Below are positions 17,619 through 26,685 of a stretch of 64,000 nt of DNA, in pieces (position 1 is the stretch's first letter; the number at the start of each line of letters is the position of its first letter). The stretch is from Sulfolobales archaeon HS-7 (GTDB lineage Archaea; Thermoproteota; Thermoprotei_A; Sulfolobales; Sulfolobaceae). The stretch lies in the NCBI GenBank assembly GCA_019704295.1, contig AP024596.1, positions 1,783,369 to 1,847,368 on the forward strand, read 5' to 3'. The position numbers were made by a program, and so were the translations under genes. The notes under the pieces were generated by a model that was not told the DNA's origin, searched no databases, and saw nothing but the letters and a program-made list of their open reading frames with translations.

Positions 17619-17966
17619 ACGTCAAGCGATCAAGATTATGACCCAGAATTGGAGGAAATGTTAAGGAGAAAAGCAGCTTCAATGAGGAAAAAAGAAGATG
17701 CAGCAAGAGAGGCGCAAATAAGGGCGCAAAAGGAGGCCATTCTTAGGAGCATTTTGACGGAGGAAGCTAGACAACGACTGGCAAACATAAGATTAGTTAG
17801 GCCGGAAATAGTAGACGCATTAGAAAATCAGCTAATCGCTTTAGCGCAAAGTGGAAGAGTCAGGACGCCAGTATCAGATGAAGAACTTAAGGAGTTATTG
17901 GAGCAATTATTTAACAGGGATAGAAGGGACTATAACATCAAAATAAAAGAAAGGGGTTGGAAATGA
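17619..17966 (+). CDS. PDCD5-family DNA-binding protein with a non-standard start
   Basis: The conserved part, from TTG 17649, encodes 105 residues: [21 protein letters not shown], a helical bundle ([28 protein letters not shown]) and the C-terminal [10 protein letters not shown]. Homologues have a longer acidic N-terminus. Upstream and in frame, ACG 17619 followed by [12 protein letters not shown] restores that N-terminus, and a GGTGA Shine-Dalgarno lies 5-6 bases before the ACG. A TAA directly before it excludes the nearby GTG. So either ACG replaces ATG as start, or the shorter TTG form is made. The gene overlaps L39e by 4 bp. Confidence 0.85.
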   Translation, partial: TSSDQDYDPELEEMLRRKAASMRKKEDAAREAQIRAQKEAILRSILTEEARQRLANIRLVRPEIVDALENQLIALAQSGRVRTPVSDEELKELLEQLFNRDRRDYNIKIKERGWK

Positions 17967-18118
17967 GTAAGCATAAGACATTACCGTTAAAGCTCAGGTT
18001 AGGCAAAGCGATGAGAAGGACTTCTCCAGTACCAGCTTGGGTCATTGTTAGAACTAACTCTAAATTCAGGACAAATCCTATAAGGAGAGAATGGAGAAGA
18101 AATAAGCTCAAGGTGTAA
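17963..18118 (+). CDS. rpl39e: 50S ribosomal protein L39e
   Basis: A 51-residue very basic protein, [19 protein letters not shown]...[21 protein letters not shown], matching archaeal L39e throughout. It lines the polypeptide exit tunnel. Its ATG overlaps the PDCD5 stop (ATGA), showing translational coupling, and L31e follows after 4 bp. Confidence 0.97.
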   Translation: MSKHKTLPLKLRLGKAMRRTSPVPAWVIVRTNSKFRTNPIRREWRRNKLKV

Positions 18119-18122
18119 TAAA

Positions 18123-18392
18123 TTGAAGGAAAAGGAAAATTTTGAAATGGTAATTTCATTTAGGAGGCTGGTAAATACCAGGCATGCTAACAGGGCAGGT
18201 AGAGCAATAAAATTATTACGAAAAATGGTGGCAAGACACACCGGAGCAGAAAAAGTGATAATAACAAATGAACTAGTCATGTTGATAACCAGAAAAGGAA
18301 TGGAGAAGCCTCCGAATAAAGTTACAGTAGTAGTAAGCAAAATAGCGGAAAAGATCTATATTGTGAAGCCCGCGGTAAAGGTTAGGACATGA
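18123..18392 (+). CDS. rpl31e: 50S ribosomal protein L31e
   Basis: An 89-residue protein: SFRRLVNTRHANRAGRAIKL, MVARHTGAEKVIITNELVM and VVVSKIAEKIYIVKPAVKV, typical L31e at the tunnel exit. The start is TTG. The stop overlaps the aIF6 ATG by 4 bp. Confidence 0.96.
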   Translation: MKEKENFEMVISFRRLVNTRHANRAGRAIKLLRKMVARHTGAEKVIITNELVMLITRKGMEKPPNKVTVVVSKIAEKIYIVKPAVKVRT

Positions 18393-19054
18393 ACCTAGAG
18401 AAGCTAACTATCTTCAATGTCAATGCTGTGGGCGTCTATATGTTTACCAACGATAAATTTACGCTAGTCCCTAAGGGTGTAGCCGATAGCGTAAAGGCTG
18501 AGGTAGCGAAAACGTTGCTCACCGAGGTTATTGAAGCAACCATATCAGATACAGCGCTCTTAGGTGTCATGATAGCTGGTAATAATAAAGGATTGCTCTT
18601 ACCGTATAACATCAGGGATACCGAAATCGAGACAGTAAAGAAACTTGACATCCCTTATGGAATAGTAAAGTCGAAAGCTAACGCGCTCGGAAATATAATT
18701 CTGGCCAATGATAGAGCAGTGCTAATTTACGAAAGGATGGAGGAGGAGAATTTGAAGATAATCAAGGATGTATTAGGAGTTGAGGAAATTAGGATTGGAA
18801 AAATAGCTAATATGCTAACTGTTGGAAGTGTAGGGGTAGTGACTAATAAGGGTGGTCTAGTCCATGTTGATGTTACAGAAGAGGAACTTACCCAATTGAA
18901 TACCCTATTTAAAGTAAAGATTGACGTAGGTACAGTCAATTTCGGAAACACGTTTATTAGAAGTGGACTCGTCGCAAACAGCAAAGGTATAATAGTTGGA
19001 AATGCAACTACTGGTCCTGAAATAGTAAGAATCCAAAAAGCATTGGGTGAGTAG
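18389..19054 (+). CDS. tif6: Translation initiation factor aIF6
   Basis: A 221-residue protein with the five-fold repeated beta-alpha-beta pentein fold of IF6, visible as recurring segments ([79 protein letters not shown]). It binds the large subunit and prevents premature subunit joining. It is coupled to L31e and L18a by overlaps, an arrangement widespread in archaea. Confidence 0.97.
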   Translation: MNLEKLTIFNVNAVGVYMFTNDKFTLVPKGVADSVKAEVAKTLLTEVIEATISDTALLGVMIAGNNKGLLLPYNIRDTEIETVKKLDIPYGIVKSKANALGNIILANDRAVLIYERMEEENLKIIKDVLGVEEIRIGKIANMLTVGSVGVVTNKGGLVHVDVTEEELTQLNTLFKVKIDVGTVNFGNTFIRSGLVANSKGIIVGNATTGPEIVRIQKALGE

Positions 19055-19319
19055 TGTGAAAGTAAAAATATTCGTAGTAAAAGGAGAAGCAGTATTTAAT
19101 GTATCAAGGTATCCAACAGTCCAGAAGTTCACGAAATTCGTTACAGCCTTAAATGAGGTACAAGCAAAGGAAAAGGTTTACTCCGAGCTTGGAAGCAAGA
19201 ATAAGATAAAAAGATACAATATTAGAATTACCGAAATAAGGGAGGTCGAACCCGAACAGGTTAAGGATAGAAGTATACTGGCATTACTTAAGTTAGACAA
19301 AATTATCCTTGAGAGGTGA
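19047..19319 (+). CDS. rpl18a: 50S ribosomal protein L18a (LX)
   Basis: A 90-residue protein: [27 protein letters not shown], then [19 protein letters not shown], as in archaeal LX/L18a. GTG 19047 overlaps the aIF6 end; GTG 19056 gives a start nearer to the typical MKVKIF. It belongs to the aIF6-L18a-prefoldin cluster conserved in archaea. Confidence 0.93.
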   Translation: MSSVKVKIFVVKGEAVFNVSRYPTVQKFTKFVTALNEVQAKEKVYSELGSKNKIKRYNIRITEIREVEPEQVKDRSILALLKLDKIILER

Positions 19320-19325
19320 AAAAAA

Positions 19326-19769
19326 GTGTCTCAACAAGCTATTTCTCTTGAGGAAGTGTTAGCAGCCGCAGAACAACTTAAAGCGTATATTGAGAATTTA
19401 CAGAATGTCCTTAATGAATTGGGGGAAAGACTAGAGTCCATTACCTCCTCTAAGGAGGCAATAGCCGCTATTCCCAACAAAACCGATTACATAGTGTCTC
19501 TGGATAAGAGAGGATATGCTCTAGCTAAAGTTACTGGGTTTAATATAGATAAGATCTACGTTTACTTAGGACTTAACTATTATGCCTTTGCCCAACCACA
19601 AGACGTCATTAAGTTGTTAGATAGGGAGGAAGAAGATGTAAAGAAGTCCATAGAATCAGTGCAGGGGGAACTAGCTAAGGCAGTAAATGAATACAATAGA
19701 ATCAGTGCAATTCTTCAGCAGGCTAGAGAGAGTTTGGACTCAGAAGAAGAAGAACCGAAAGGTGCCTAG
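19326..19769 (+). CDS. pfdA: Prefoldin subunit alpha
   Basis: A 147-residue protein with two coiled-coil helices (EQLKAYIENLQNVLNELGERL and EVKKSIESVQGELAKAVNEYNRI-like) flanking a beta hairpin (TDYIVSLDKRGYALAKVTGFNIDKIYVYLG), the alpha-prefoldin plan. Prefoldin hands unfolded proteins to the thermosome. GTG start. The stop at 19767 directly precedes ftsY. Confidence 0.95.
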   Translation: MSQQAISLEEVLAAAEQLKAYIENLQNVLNELGERLESITSSKEAIAAIPNKTDYIVSLDKRGYALAKVTGFNIDKIYVYLGLNYYAFAQPQDVIKLLDREEEDVKKSIESVQGELAKAVNEYNRISAILQQARESLDSEEEEPKGA

Positions 19770-19771
19770 TT

Positions 19772-20741
19772 TTGTTTCGATAAAATAAAGAAAGCCTTTT
19801 CTAGATTTTCTGATTCGATAAGGAAAGACGATACAAAAGAAGAGAATAGTGTACCACAAGATAGCAGAGGAGTTTTCGATTTTATTAGATACAGAGAAAT
19901 TAATAGTGATAAAATAGATTCTACAATAGATGAAATAAAGGAAGAACTGATCGAGAGTGACATAACATTAGACACTTTGGAGGTAATAAGTAACAGATTA
20001 AAGTCTGAACTAGTGGGAAAAAAAGTAAAAAGAGGAAGCGAAAGCGAAATAATTATATCATCATTAAGAAACGTTGTAAAAACGATCCTTGAGAGGAGCA
20101 CGTCCACTGAAGACCTTTTAGAGAAAATAAAGAATTCGCAGAGACCGTTTGTGATTATGTTTTTTGGTGCAAACGGTGTAGGGAAGACAACAACAATAGC
20201 TAAGGTCGCTTATCTGCTAAAGAAAAATGGTATGACATCCTTAATAGCCGCTACTGACACGTTTAGAGCAGCTGCACAGGAACAGTTAGAGTATCATGCT
20301 AATAAGTTAGAAGTACCTCTCATTAAGGGTAAATACGGGGGAGATCCATCAGCCGTCGCATTCGATGCTGTAGCTTCCGCTAAAGCTCGAAGATATGACG
20401 TTGTATTAATTGATACCGCAGGTAGAATGCATAACGATAAGGACCTAATTGAGGAGTTGCGAAGGATGGTTAAAATAGTCCAACCGCAAGAGAAAATATT
20501 AATAATAGACTCACTGGCGGGCTATGACGCTTTGGAACAGGTAAAAGCTTACGACAGGGCAATTAATTTCACTGGACTGATCGTGACCAAAGCCGACGCA
20601 GATGTAAAGGGAGGAATAATTCTTTCTATAGCTGCAGAGTTGGCAAAACCTATATATTATCTTGGGATAGGTCAGGATTATAATGATTTAGTAAAATTTT
20701 CTCCTGAATGGTTAATACCTAAGCTACTCCCAAATAATTAG
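19772..20741 (+). CDS. ftsY: Signal recognition particle receptor FtsY, apparent 1-base frameshift at codon 2
   Basis: The GTPase part is complete: GANGVGKTTTIAKVA (P-loop), DTFRAAAQEQL, VLIDTAGRMHND, TKADADVKGG and the closing GIGQDYNDLVKF. It receives SRP-ribosome complexes at the membrane. The N domain is readable upstream of TTG 19977 with no stop for 67 codons (FDKIKKAFSRF... to LDTLE), but that stretch has no ATG, GTG or TTG in frame. TTG 19772, seven bases after a GGTG Shine-Dalgarno, would start MFDKIKKAF exactly if the TTT at 19775-19777 were TT. As written, only a truncated 254-residue form from 19977 is encoded. Confidence 0.9.
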
Positions 20742-20772
20742 ATTTTTATAACTTACGGTAAATATTAATTAT

Positions 20773-20967
20773 ATGGCAGAGCAGGGTGGGGATCTTAAGA
20801 AATACTTCAGTGGGTTAAGGGACGGATGGAAAAGGATATTATCAGTATCAAAGAAACCAGATAGAAAGGAATTTTCATTTGATCTGAAGATAACTCTGTT
20901 AGCAATAGCGGTTGTTGGGATTATAGCATACCTAATTCAATTAGGTCTTTCCCTAGTTTTTGGGTGA
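20773..20967 (+). CDS. secE: Protein translocase subunit SecE (Sec61 gamma)
   Basis: A 64-residue protein: an amphipathic N-terminal helix with SGLRDGWKRILSVSKKPDRKEF, then one transmembrane helix (ITLLAIAVVGIIAYLIQLGLSL). It clamps the SecY channel. It overlaps the spt5 gene by 8 bp, matching the common secE-nusG linkage. A T-rich box (ATTTTTATAAC, about 20741-20751) lies roughly 25 bases upstream. Confidence 0.95.
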   Translation: MAEQGGDLKKYFSGLRDGWKRILSVSKKPDRKEFSFDLKITLLAIAVVGIIAYLIQLGLSLVFG

Positions 20968-21433
20968 GCTTTTGGAGAGAACTAAGGCAAGTAATTTTTA
21001 CGCTATAAAGGTAACCGCTGGTCAGGAAATAAACGTTGCATTAATGATAGAGGAAAGGGCGAAATTACAAGGAGAAGTTAACATATATTCTGTGATTATT
21101 CCCCCCAATCTAAAGGGATATGTAATTGTTGAAGCAACAGGCCTTCATGTAATAAAGCCGATAATAGCTGGAATACGATATGTTAAAGGATTGGTTCCAG
21201 GCATGCTTACCGACGCAGACATCTCACAGTTTCTTGAAAAGAAAACAGTTCAACATGGTTACAAGGCCGGCGATATGGTAGAGATAATAGCAGGTCCGTT
21301 TAAGGGAATGGAAGCACAGGTTGTAAGAGTGGAGACGAGCAAAGACGAAGTGATGCTCACAGTTCTTGAATCCGCATATCCGCTTCAGGTTACGGTACCC
21401 ACAGATTATATTAGGCCCTCTAAGAAAAAATAG
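20960..21433 (+). CDS. spt5: Transcription elongation factor Spt5 (NusG)
   Basis: A 157-residue protein with an NGN domain (NFYAIKVTAGQEINVALMIEER through IAGIRYVKGLVPG) and a C-terminal KOW domain (GDMVEIIAGPFKGMEAQVVRV). With Spt4 it clamps RNA polymerase and couples it to the ribosome. The start is TTG, overlapping secE by 8 bp. It leads into the L11-L1-L10-L12 ribosomal genes. Confidence 0.95.
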   Translation: MGELLERTKASNFYAIKVTAGQEINVALMIEERAKLQGEVNIYSVIIPPNLKGYVIVEATGLHVIKPIIAGIRYVKGLVPGMLTDADISQFLEKKTVQHGYKAGDMVEIIAGPFKGMEAQVVRVETSKDEVMLTVLESAYPLQVTVPTDYIRPSKKK

Positions 21434-21443
21434 TTGAACAAAG

Positions 21444-21953
21444 TTGGTAATGAAGACTCTAAAGTTTACGGTAGAAGGTGGTCAGGCTAGGCCTGGTCCC
21501 CCATTAGGCCCCACGTTGTCACAAATGGGTATAAATGTTGCAGAGGCCGTGAAGAGAATAAACGACGTTACAGCCGACTTCAAGGGGATGACGGTTCCTG
21601 TAACGCTTGAAATAGATACCGATACTAAGAAGTATGAGGTAAAGGTTGGTATTCCTACAACTACTGCCCTTCTACTTAAGGCTGCGGGAGCACAAACACC
21701 ATCTGGAGACCCAGCACATAAAAAAATTGGAAACATATCTCTGAAGGACGTAGTTAACGTAGCGATAACGAAGAAGGATTCTCTAACGGCCAAGACGCTA
21801 GAGGGTGCTGTAATAACTATTCTGAGCTCTGCAGCCACTATAGGATTAACAGTTGAAAATGAGGAACCTAAAAAAGTTATTTCAGATATCTATAATAATA
21901 AGTACAGCGAAATGCTAAAAGAGTTTCAAAGTAAATGGGGTAACTCGTCATGA
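21444..21953 (+). CDS. rpl11: 50S ribosomal protein L11
   Basis: A 169-residue protein: FTVEGGQARPGPPLGPTLSQMGINV at the N-terminus and the RNA-binding C-terminal domain with AAGAQTPSGDPAHKKIGNIS. It forms the GTPase-associated centre with the stalk base. TTG 21444 and ATG 21450 are both possible starts; ATG gives MKTLKF, closer to homologues. The stop overlaps the L1 gene. Confidence 0.96.
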   Translation: MVMKTLKFTVEGGQARPGPPLGPTLSQMGINVAEAVKRINDVTADFKGMTVPVTLEIDTDTKKYEVKVGIPTTTALLLKAAGAQTPSGDPAHKKIGNISLKDVVNVAITKKDSLTAKTLEGAVITILSSAATIGLTVENEEPKKVISDIYNNKYSEMLKEFQSKWGNSS

Positions 21954-22600
21954 TGTTTGATGAGGGTAATGTTAAGAAAGCAATAGAGCAGGCATTATCA
22001 CGGGAAAATAATCCCGAGAGGAAATACTTACAATCGGTGCAAATTGACGTAGTACTTAAGGATATAGATATGAAGAAAGGTGAGGTAAAACTAAGAGAAT
22101 CAGTAGTTTTACCTAATAGACCCTCTAAAGAGAGAAGAGTATTTGTTATTCCTACCATAGAACAACTTGAGAAAGTTAAGGAGTCTAAACCCGCTACGAT
22201 TATGACAAAGGACGAGCTTCAGAAACTCCAAGGAAACAAAAAGGTGGCAAAGAAAATTGCAGCTAGACATGAGTGGTTTTTGATAGCTCAAGACTCAATG
22301 GCATTAGCCGGTAGGGTGTTAGGACCTGCATTGGGGCCTAGAGGTAAATTTCCTATTCCAGTACCGGGTAACGCTGAAATGAGTGAATTAGTAGATAGGT
22401 ATAAAAAGTCAACTATAGTGAAAACGAAAGATCAGCCTCACATTCAAGTTTTCGTGGGAACAGAAAACCAAAGCGTTAACGAACTTTACGGAAATATTGA
22501 GGCGGTTATGAATGTTATTGAGAGCAAGATAAGAGTAGAGTTTATAAAACTACTTTACGTGAAGACGGACATGGGTAAACCACAGGTGATAAGGAAATGA
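21950..22600 (+). CDS. rpl1: 50S ribosomal protein L1
   Basis: A 216-residue protein with the two-domain L1 plan: KYLQSVQIDVVLKDIDMKKG, then the inserted domain (AQDSMALAGRVLGPALGPRGKFP) and the closing strands (VFVGTENQSVNELYGNIEAVMN). It forms the E-site stalk and in archaea can repress its own mRNA. ATGATG start; 4-bp overlaps with L11 and L10. Confidence 0.96.
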   Translation: MMFDEGNVKKAIEQALSRENNPERKYLQSVQIDVVLKDIDMKKGEVKLRESVVLPNRPSKERRVFVIPTIEQLEKVKESKPATIMTKDELQKLQGNKKVAKKIAARHEWFLIAQDSMALAGRVLGPALGPRGKFPIPVPGNAEMSELVDRYKKSTIVKTKDQPHIQVFVGTENQSVNELYGNIEAVMNVIESKIRVEFIKLLYVKTDMGKPQVIRK

Positions 22601-23586
22601 TGACTGAGAAGAAAATTCCTAAATGGAAGCTTGAAGAGGTAAATGAGCTAGAAAAACTTCTAAAAGAAAACAAGGGATTTATAATCGCTTCGGTGGAAAG
22701 TTTTCCTGCAGATAAACTACACGACATTAGACGAAGGTTAAGGGGAAGGGCTTTACTTAAGGTAACTAAGAATAGTCTAATGGATATAGCATTAGAGGAA
22801 GCGGGGATTAAGAATGAGGAGATCCGGAAATATTTAACAGGTCCTAACGTAATTATATTTACTAGCGAGAATCCGTTCCTCTTAGATTTGGAGTTATCGA
22901 AGAATAAGCTCAGGAAATTCGCTGTGGGAGGAGAGAATGCTGATGAGGACGTAATCCTGCCGGCAGGAGATACAGGTATAGCGGCAGGTCCTATGTTAAG
23001 CGTTTTTGGGAAACTGAAAATCCAGACTAAAGTTCAAGACGGAAAAATACATATAGCTAAAGATACGGTAATTGCGAAAAAAGGGGAGAAAATACCTCAG
23101 GAGATAACTCCGATTTTACAGAAGCTTGGTATTCAGCCTGTATACATTCAACTTAAAATTAAGGGTGCTTACTACGAAGACATAGTAATTAACGGAGAAA
23201 ATCTGCACCTTAATATCGATGATTATAGAATGAACGTTATAAGCGCACATCTATTCGGGAAGCAACTGGCAGTAGAAATTTCCTATCCTGCGCCAGAGGT
23301 ATTAGACGAAATTATACTGATAGATGTAAGAAGGGCGATTAGCCTAGCTTCAGAATTGGGTTACGTGACGCCTGAAACAGTTCGACCTATCCTGGTTAAT
23401 AGCGCTGTTAGGGCCATGGTACTAGCGTCTTCAATTAGTAATAAGGTCGACTTAGGAATTGAACTAGCAAAACCACAGGAGAAAAAGGAAGAGAAGAAGG
23501 AGGAACAGGAAAAGAAACCCGAAGAGGAGAAGAAAGGTCCCAGTGAAGAGGAAATAGCAGGGGGACTTGCGAGCCTCTTCGGATAA
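22597..23586 (+). CDS. rpl10: 50S ribosomal protein L10 (P0, acidic stalk base)
   Basis: A 329-residue P0: the rRNA-binding domain (ELEKLLKENKGFIIASVESF, RRRLRGRALLKVTKNSLMDIA), the archaeal insertion, spine helices that bind L12 dimers (ISLASELGYVTPETVRPILVNS, IELAKPQ) and a charged hinge ending [16 protein letters not shown]. The tail recruits translational GTPases. The final 111 bp are identical to the end of the L12 gene (see repeat). It overlaps L1 by 4 bp. Confidence 0.97.
   Translation: MMTEKKIPKWKLEEVNELEKLLKENKGFIIASVESFPADKLHDIRRRLRGRALLKVTKNSLMDIALEEAGIKNEEIRKYLTGPNVIIFTSENPFLLDLELSKNKLRKFAVGGENADEDVILPAGDTGIAAGPMLSVFGKLKIQTKVQDGKIHIAKDTVIAKKGEKIPQEITPILQKLGIQPVYIQLKIKGAYYEDIVINGENLHLNIDDYRMNVISAHLFGKQLAVEISYPAPEVLDEIILIDVRRAISLASELGYVTPETVRPILVNSAVRAMVLASSISNKVDLGIELAKPQEKKEEKKEEQEKKPEEEKKGPSEEEIAGGLASLFG
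23474..23584 (+). repeat. 111-bp perfect direct repeat, copy in L10
   Basis: These bases, encoding the charged hinge and the factor-binding tail of P0, recur without a single mismatch at 23842-23952 in the L12 gene in the same reading frame. The identity covers synonymous positions too, which points to recent copying or gene conversion rather than protein-level selection alone. Confidence 0.95.
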
Positions 23587-23633
23587 AAGACTTTTTAAGA
23601 GAGTATGTAATGAAAAATAGGTAGGTGTAATAT

Positions 23634-23954
23634 ATGGAGTACATATACGCTAGTTTACTGTTACATTCTGCTAAGAAGGAAATAAGTGAGGAGTCCCTGA
23701 AAAACGTTCTTTCAGCTGCGGGGATTACTGTTGACGAAGTAAGAATAAAAGCTTTGGTAGCTGCTCTTAAGGAAGTAAATATAGACGAAGTTCTAAAGAA
23801 TGCAACGGCAATGCCAGTAGCAGTGGCACAGGCAGCGCCTGCACAGGAGAAAAAGGAAGAGAAGAAGGAGGAACAGGAAAAGAAACCCGAAGAGGAGAAG
23901 AAAGGTCCCAGTGAAGAGGAAATAGCAGGGGGACTTGCGAGCCTCTTCGGATGA
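23634..23954 (+). CDS. rpl12: 50S ribosomal protein L12 (P1)
   Basis: A 106-residue archaeal L12: the helical N-terminal dimerisation domain ([41 protein letters not shown]), an Ala-rich linker, a charged hinge and the GGLASLFG tail that binds aEF2 and aEF1A. There are several copies per ribosome bound to P0. It is separated by 47 bp from L10; a GGTGTAATAT stretch before the ATG acts as Shine-Dalgarno. Confidence 0.97.
   Translation: MEYIYASLLLHSAKKEISEESLKNVLSAAGITVDEVRIKALVAALKEVNIDEVLKNATAMPVAVAQAAPAQEKKEEKKEEQEKKPEEEKKGPSEEEIAGGLASLFG
23842..23952 (+). repeat. 111-bp perfect direct repeat, copy in L12
   Basis: Second copy of the segment at 23474-23584; the two differ only after the shared CGGAT, where L10 ends with TAA and L12 with TGA. 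Confidence 0.95.
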
Positions 23955-23997
23955 AAACACTTAAAGATTTTTAGACGTTTTTAAAAACTGATAACTA

Positions 23998-26685
23998 ATG
24001 GAACAACGTGAGTATAGACTATCTTTCTTTGACAGGAATAATTACATAAGAAGGGCGTGTGTTTCGTGTGGTACTCCTTTTTGGAGCAAGGGAAATAACG
24101 ATAAATGTGCCGACACGCCCTGTACTAATTACTACTTTTTCGATATGGAACTAAACACCCCGAAACTTAATGTTAAGCAGTCGAGGGAATTATTCATTAA
24201 TTTCTTTAAACGTAAAGGGCACACCTACATTTCTCCAAGGCCAGTATTAGCTAGATGGAGGGAGGATCTCTATCTCACCATTGCCAGCATAGTTGTGTTT
24301 CAGCCTCATGTGACAAGTGGATTAGTAGAACCCCCAGCAAATCCGCTGGTTATTTCTCAGCCATCAATAAGACTAGACGATATAGACAACGTTGGTGTTA
24401 CATTTGGAAGACATTTGACAACTTTTGAAATGGCAGCCCATCACGCGTTCAATTACCCTGATAAATACGTATACTGGAAGGATGAAACAGTCGAGTATGC
24501 TAAGGAGTTCTTCACTGAAGAAATGAAGATCCCTGAGGAAATGCTAAACTTTAAGGAATCCTGGTGGGAAGGTGGTGGTAATGCGGGTCCGTGTTTTGAG
24601 GTTACTGTTGGAGGATTAGAGTTAGCTACTCTAGTGTTCATACAGTATAGGAAGAATGGAGATAATTATGAACCTCTTCCCCTAAAAATAGTTGACACCG
24701 GCTATGGAGTGGAAAGAATAGCTTGGTTCTCGCAGAGATCTCCTACCGCATTTCATGCAATTTACGGAGAATTAGTTGCCAAATTCTTTGATAAGATTGG
24801 GATATCTCCTCCTAACGAGGAGATTCTGAGGAAAGCCTCATATTACGCCGGCCAAATCGATACCGAGAACCCAGAAACGTTACAAAGGCATTTCAGGATG
24901 GTGGCAGAATCCTTAAAACTCGATACAAATCAGGTAAGGCAAGAACTTGAGACTTCCTCCAGAGTCTTTCAGGTTTTAGACCACACTAAGACCGTTGCTA
25001 TGATGTTAGGAGATGGTTTAGTTCCGTCAAATACCGGTGAAGGTTATTTAGGACGATTAGTTATAAGAAGGGTTTTAAAGGTTCTTAGGCTCCTGAGATC
25101 ATCCGTTGACCTACTTGATTTAATTAAAACACAGATCGATTACTGGAAGGACGATTTCCCCCAGTTAAGCAAAAATAGGAACTACATTATCGATGCGGTA
25201 AGTAGCGAAGTTGAGAAGTTTGAGGAGGCATTGAGTAATGTAAACTCTGCTATATCTCTCCTTAAAAGAGAGGGGGGAAAGTCCCTAATAAAAATATATG
25301 ATTCCTTCGGTATCCCCCCTGAAATCCTCGCCGAAGAGGCATCAAAGAGAGGAATGAAGGTTGAAATTCCTCGTGATTTTTACGCTAGGGTAGCAAAGAT
25401 TCATGGAAACGCGCCGTTAAAATCGTTCCAATCAGAAAAATTGCCACGGGAAGTAATAGAGGACGTTAGGAACTTGCCTAAGACAGAACTTCTTTACTAT
25501 ACCGATCCATATCTTAGGACCTTTTTTGGGAAAGTAATATGGAGTAACGGAAAATATGTTGTAATGGACAGAACAGTCTTTTACCCTGAGGGGGGTGGTC
25601 AGCTAGGTGATCAGGGAATTATTATGGACGAAAATAACGAATACAAGGTCCTAGATACCCAAGCAGTTGACGGCGTCGTGGTTCATATCCTTGAAAGTGG
25701 AACGATAAAACCTGGTTCTACCGTAAAAGGTACAATAGATTGGGAAAGAAGGTATAGACTAATGAGGCATCATACTACGACGCATATAGTTTTGGCTGCG
25801 GCGAAAAAGATTCTTGGTTCCCATGTATGGCAAGCAGGCGCTGAGAAAAGGCCTGATAAAGCTAGACTTGACATAACCCATTTCAGAATGCCTACGACGG
25901 AAGAAATCCAAAGTATAGAGGAATCCGCTAATAAAATAGTGCTGGATAGAAGAGATGTTACTCCTTTAGTTATAAACAAAAATGAGGCTGAAGCAAAATA
26001 CGGTTTTGATATATATGAGGGAGGACCTCAACTTAGGAGGGATCTTAGGCTAATAGAGGTAAGAGATTGGGATATAGAGGCGTGCGGAGGAACTCATGTC
26101 AAAAACACAAGTGAAATAGGGGGGATAAAAATTGTCAATGTTGATAAAATACAGGATGGTATTATACGATTAGAGTACGTCGCGGGAGACATCGTATCTA
26201 AATACGCATTAAGCCTCGAAAATAGACTAAATAAGATAGCAACGCTTCTTAATACTTCTCCCTCTGAAGTTGAAGAAAGACTTACGTCATATCTCAAAAG
26301 GACTTCTGAAAATGACAGAGTGTTAAGGGAATACCGGACGATGTTTGTAAGGAACCTAGAAAACACTTTAAGACCTGAGATCATTAACGATAAGCGGTTA
26401 TACATTATTCCAGAACTTCCCGAGGAGTCAATTCTACAAGATATTATGAGAAAGATCACTACTAATCCGAAGACCTTAGTGGTCTACTTTAGAGAGAGTA
26501 ATAACGCGACAAGGGTGGAAATAGCCTGTTCCAGCGATCTCAATGTAGAGGCAGTAATCGCAGAGTTGATAAGAAAGTTCAATGGAAGAGGAGGTGGAAA
26601 AGGAACTAAAGGACAAGTAGTGACAAATGTTGCAGGAAAAGATAAAGCTATCCAGGAAATTAAGGGAATCCTATACCGATTATAA
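23998..26685 (+). CDS. alaS: Alanyl-tRNA synthetase (archaeal type)
   Basis: An 895-residue enzyme. The N-terminal archaeal Cys-rich segment (CVSCGTPFWSKGN...CADTPC, residues 17-41) is followed by the class II core (GHTYISPRPVLARW, FQPHVTSG, GGGNAGPCFEV) and the editing domain with HHTTTHIVLAAA near residue 590 and CGGTHVKNTSEIGG near 697 giving the HxxxH...CxxxH zinc site. The C-Ala domain ends GRGGGKGTKGQVV. A TATA-like ACTTAAAGAT at about 23959-23968 lies about 30 bases upstream. The 3' end overlaps the next gene by 59 bp. Confidence 0.97.
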   Translation: MEQREYRLSFFDRNNYIRRACVSCGTPFWSKGNNDKCADTPCTNYYFFDMELNTPKLNVKQSRELFINFFKRKGHTYISPRPVLARWREDLYLTIASIVVFQPHVTSGLVEPPANPLVISQPSIRLDDIDNVGVTFGRHLTTFEMAAHHAFNYPDKYVYWKDETVEYAKEFFTEEMKIPEEMLNFKESWWEGGGNAGPCFEVTVGGLELATLVFIQYRKNGDNYEPLPLKIVDTGYGVERIAWFSQRSPTAFHAIYGELVAKFFDKIGISPPNEEILRKASYYAGQIDTENPETLQRHFRMVAESLKLDTNQVRQELETSSRVFQVLDHTKTVAMMLGDGLVPSNTGEGYLGRLVIRRVLKVLRLLRSSVDLLDLIKTQIDYWKDDFPQLSKNRNYIIDAVSSEVEKFEEALSNVNSAISLLKREGGKSLIKIYDSFGIPPEILAEEASKRGMKVEIPRDFYARVAKIHGNAPLKSFQSEKLPREVIEDVRNLPKTELLYYTDPYLRTFFGKVIWSNGKYVVMDRTVFYPEGGGQLGDQGIIMDENNEYKVLDTQAVDGVVVHILESGTIKPGSTVKGTIDWERRYRLMRHHTTTHIVLAAAKKILGSHVWQAGAEKRPDKARLDITHFRMPTTEEIQSIEESANKIVLDRRDVTPLVINKNEAEAKYGFDIYEGGPQLRRDLRLIEVRDWDIEACGGTHVKNTSEIGGIKIVNVDKIQDGIIRLEYVAGDIVSKYALSLENRLNKIATLLNTSPSEVEERLTSYLKRTSENDRVLREYRTMFVRNLENTLRPEIINDKRLYIIPELPEESILQDIMRKITTNPKTLVVYFRESNNATRVEIACSSDLNVEAVIAELIRKFNGRGGGKGTKGQVVTNVAGKDKAIQEIKGILYRL

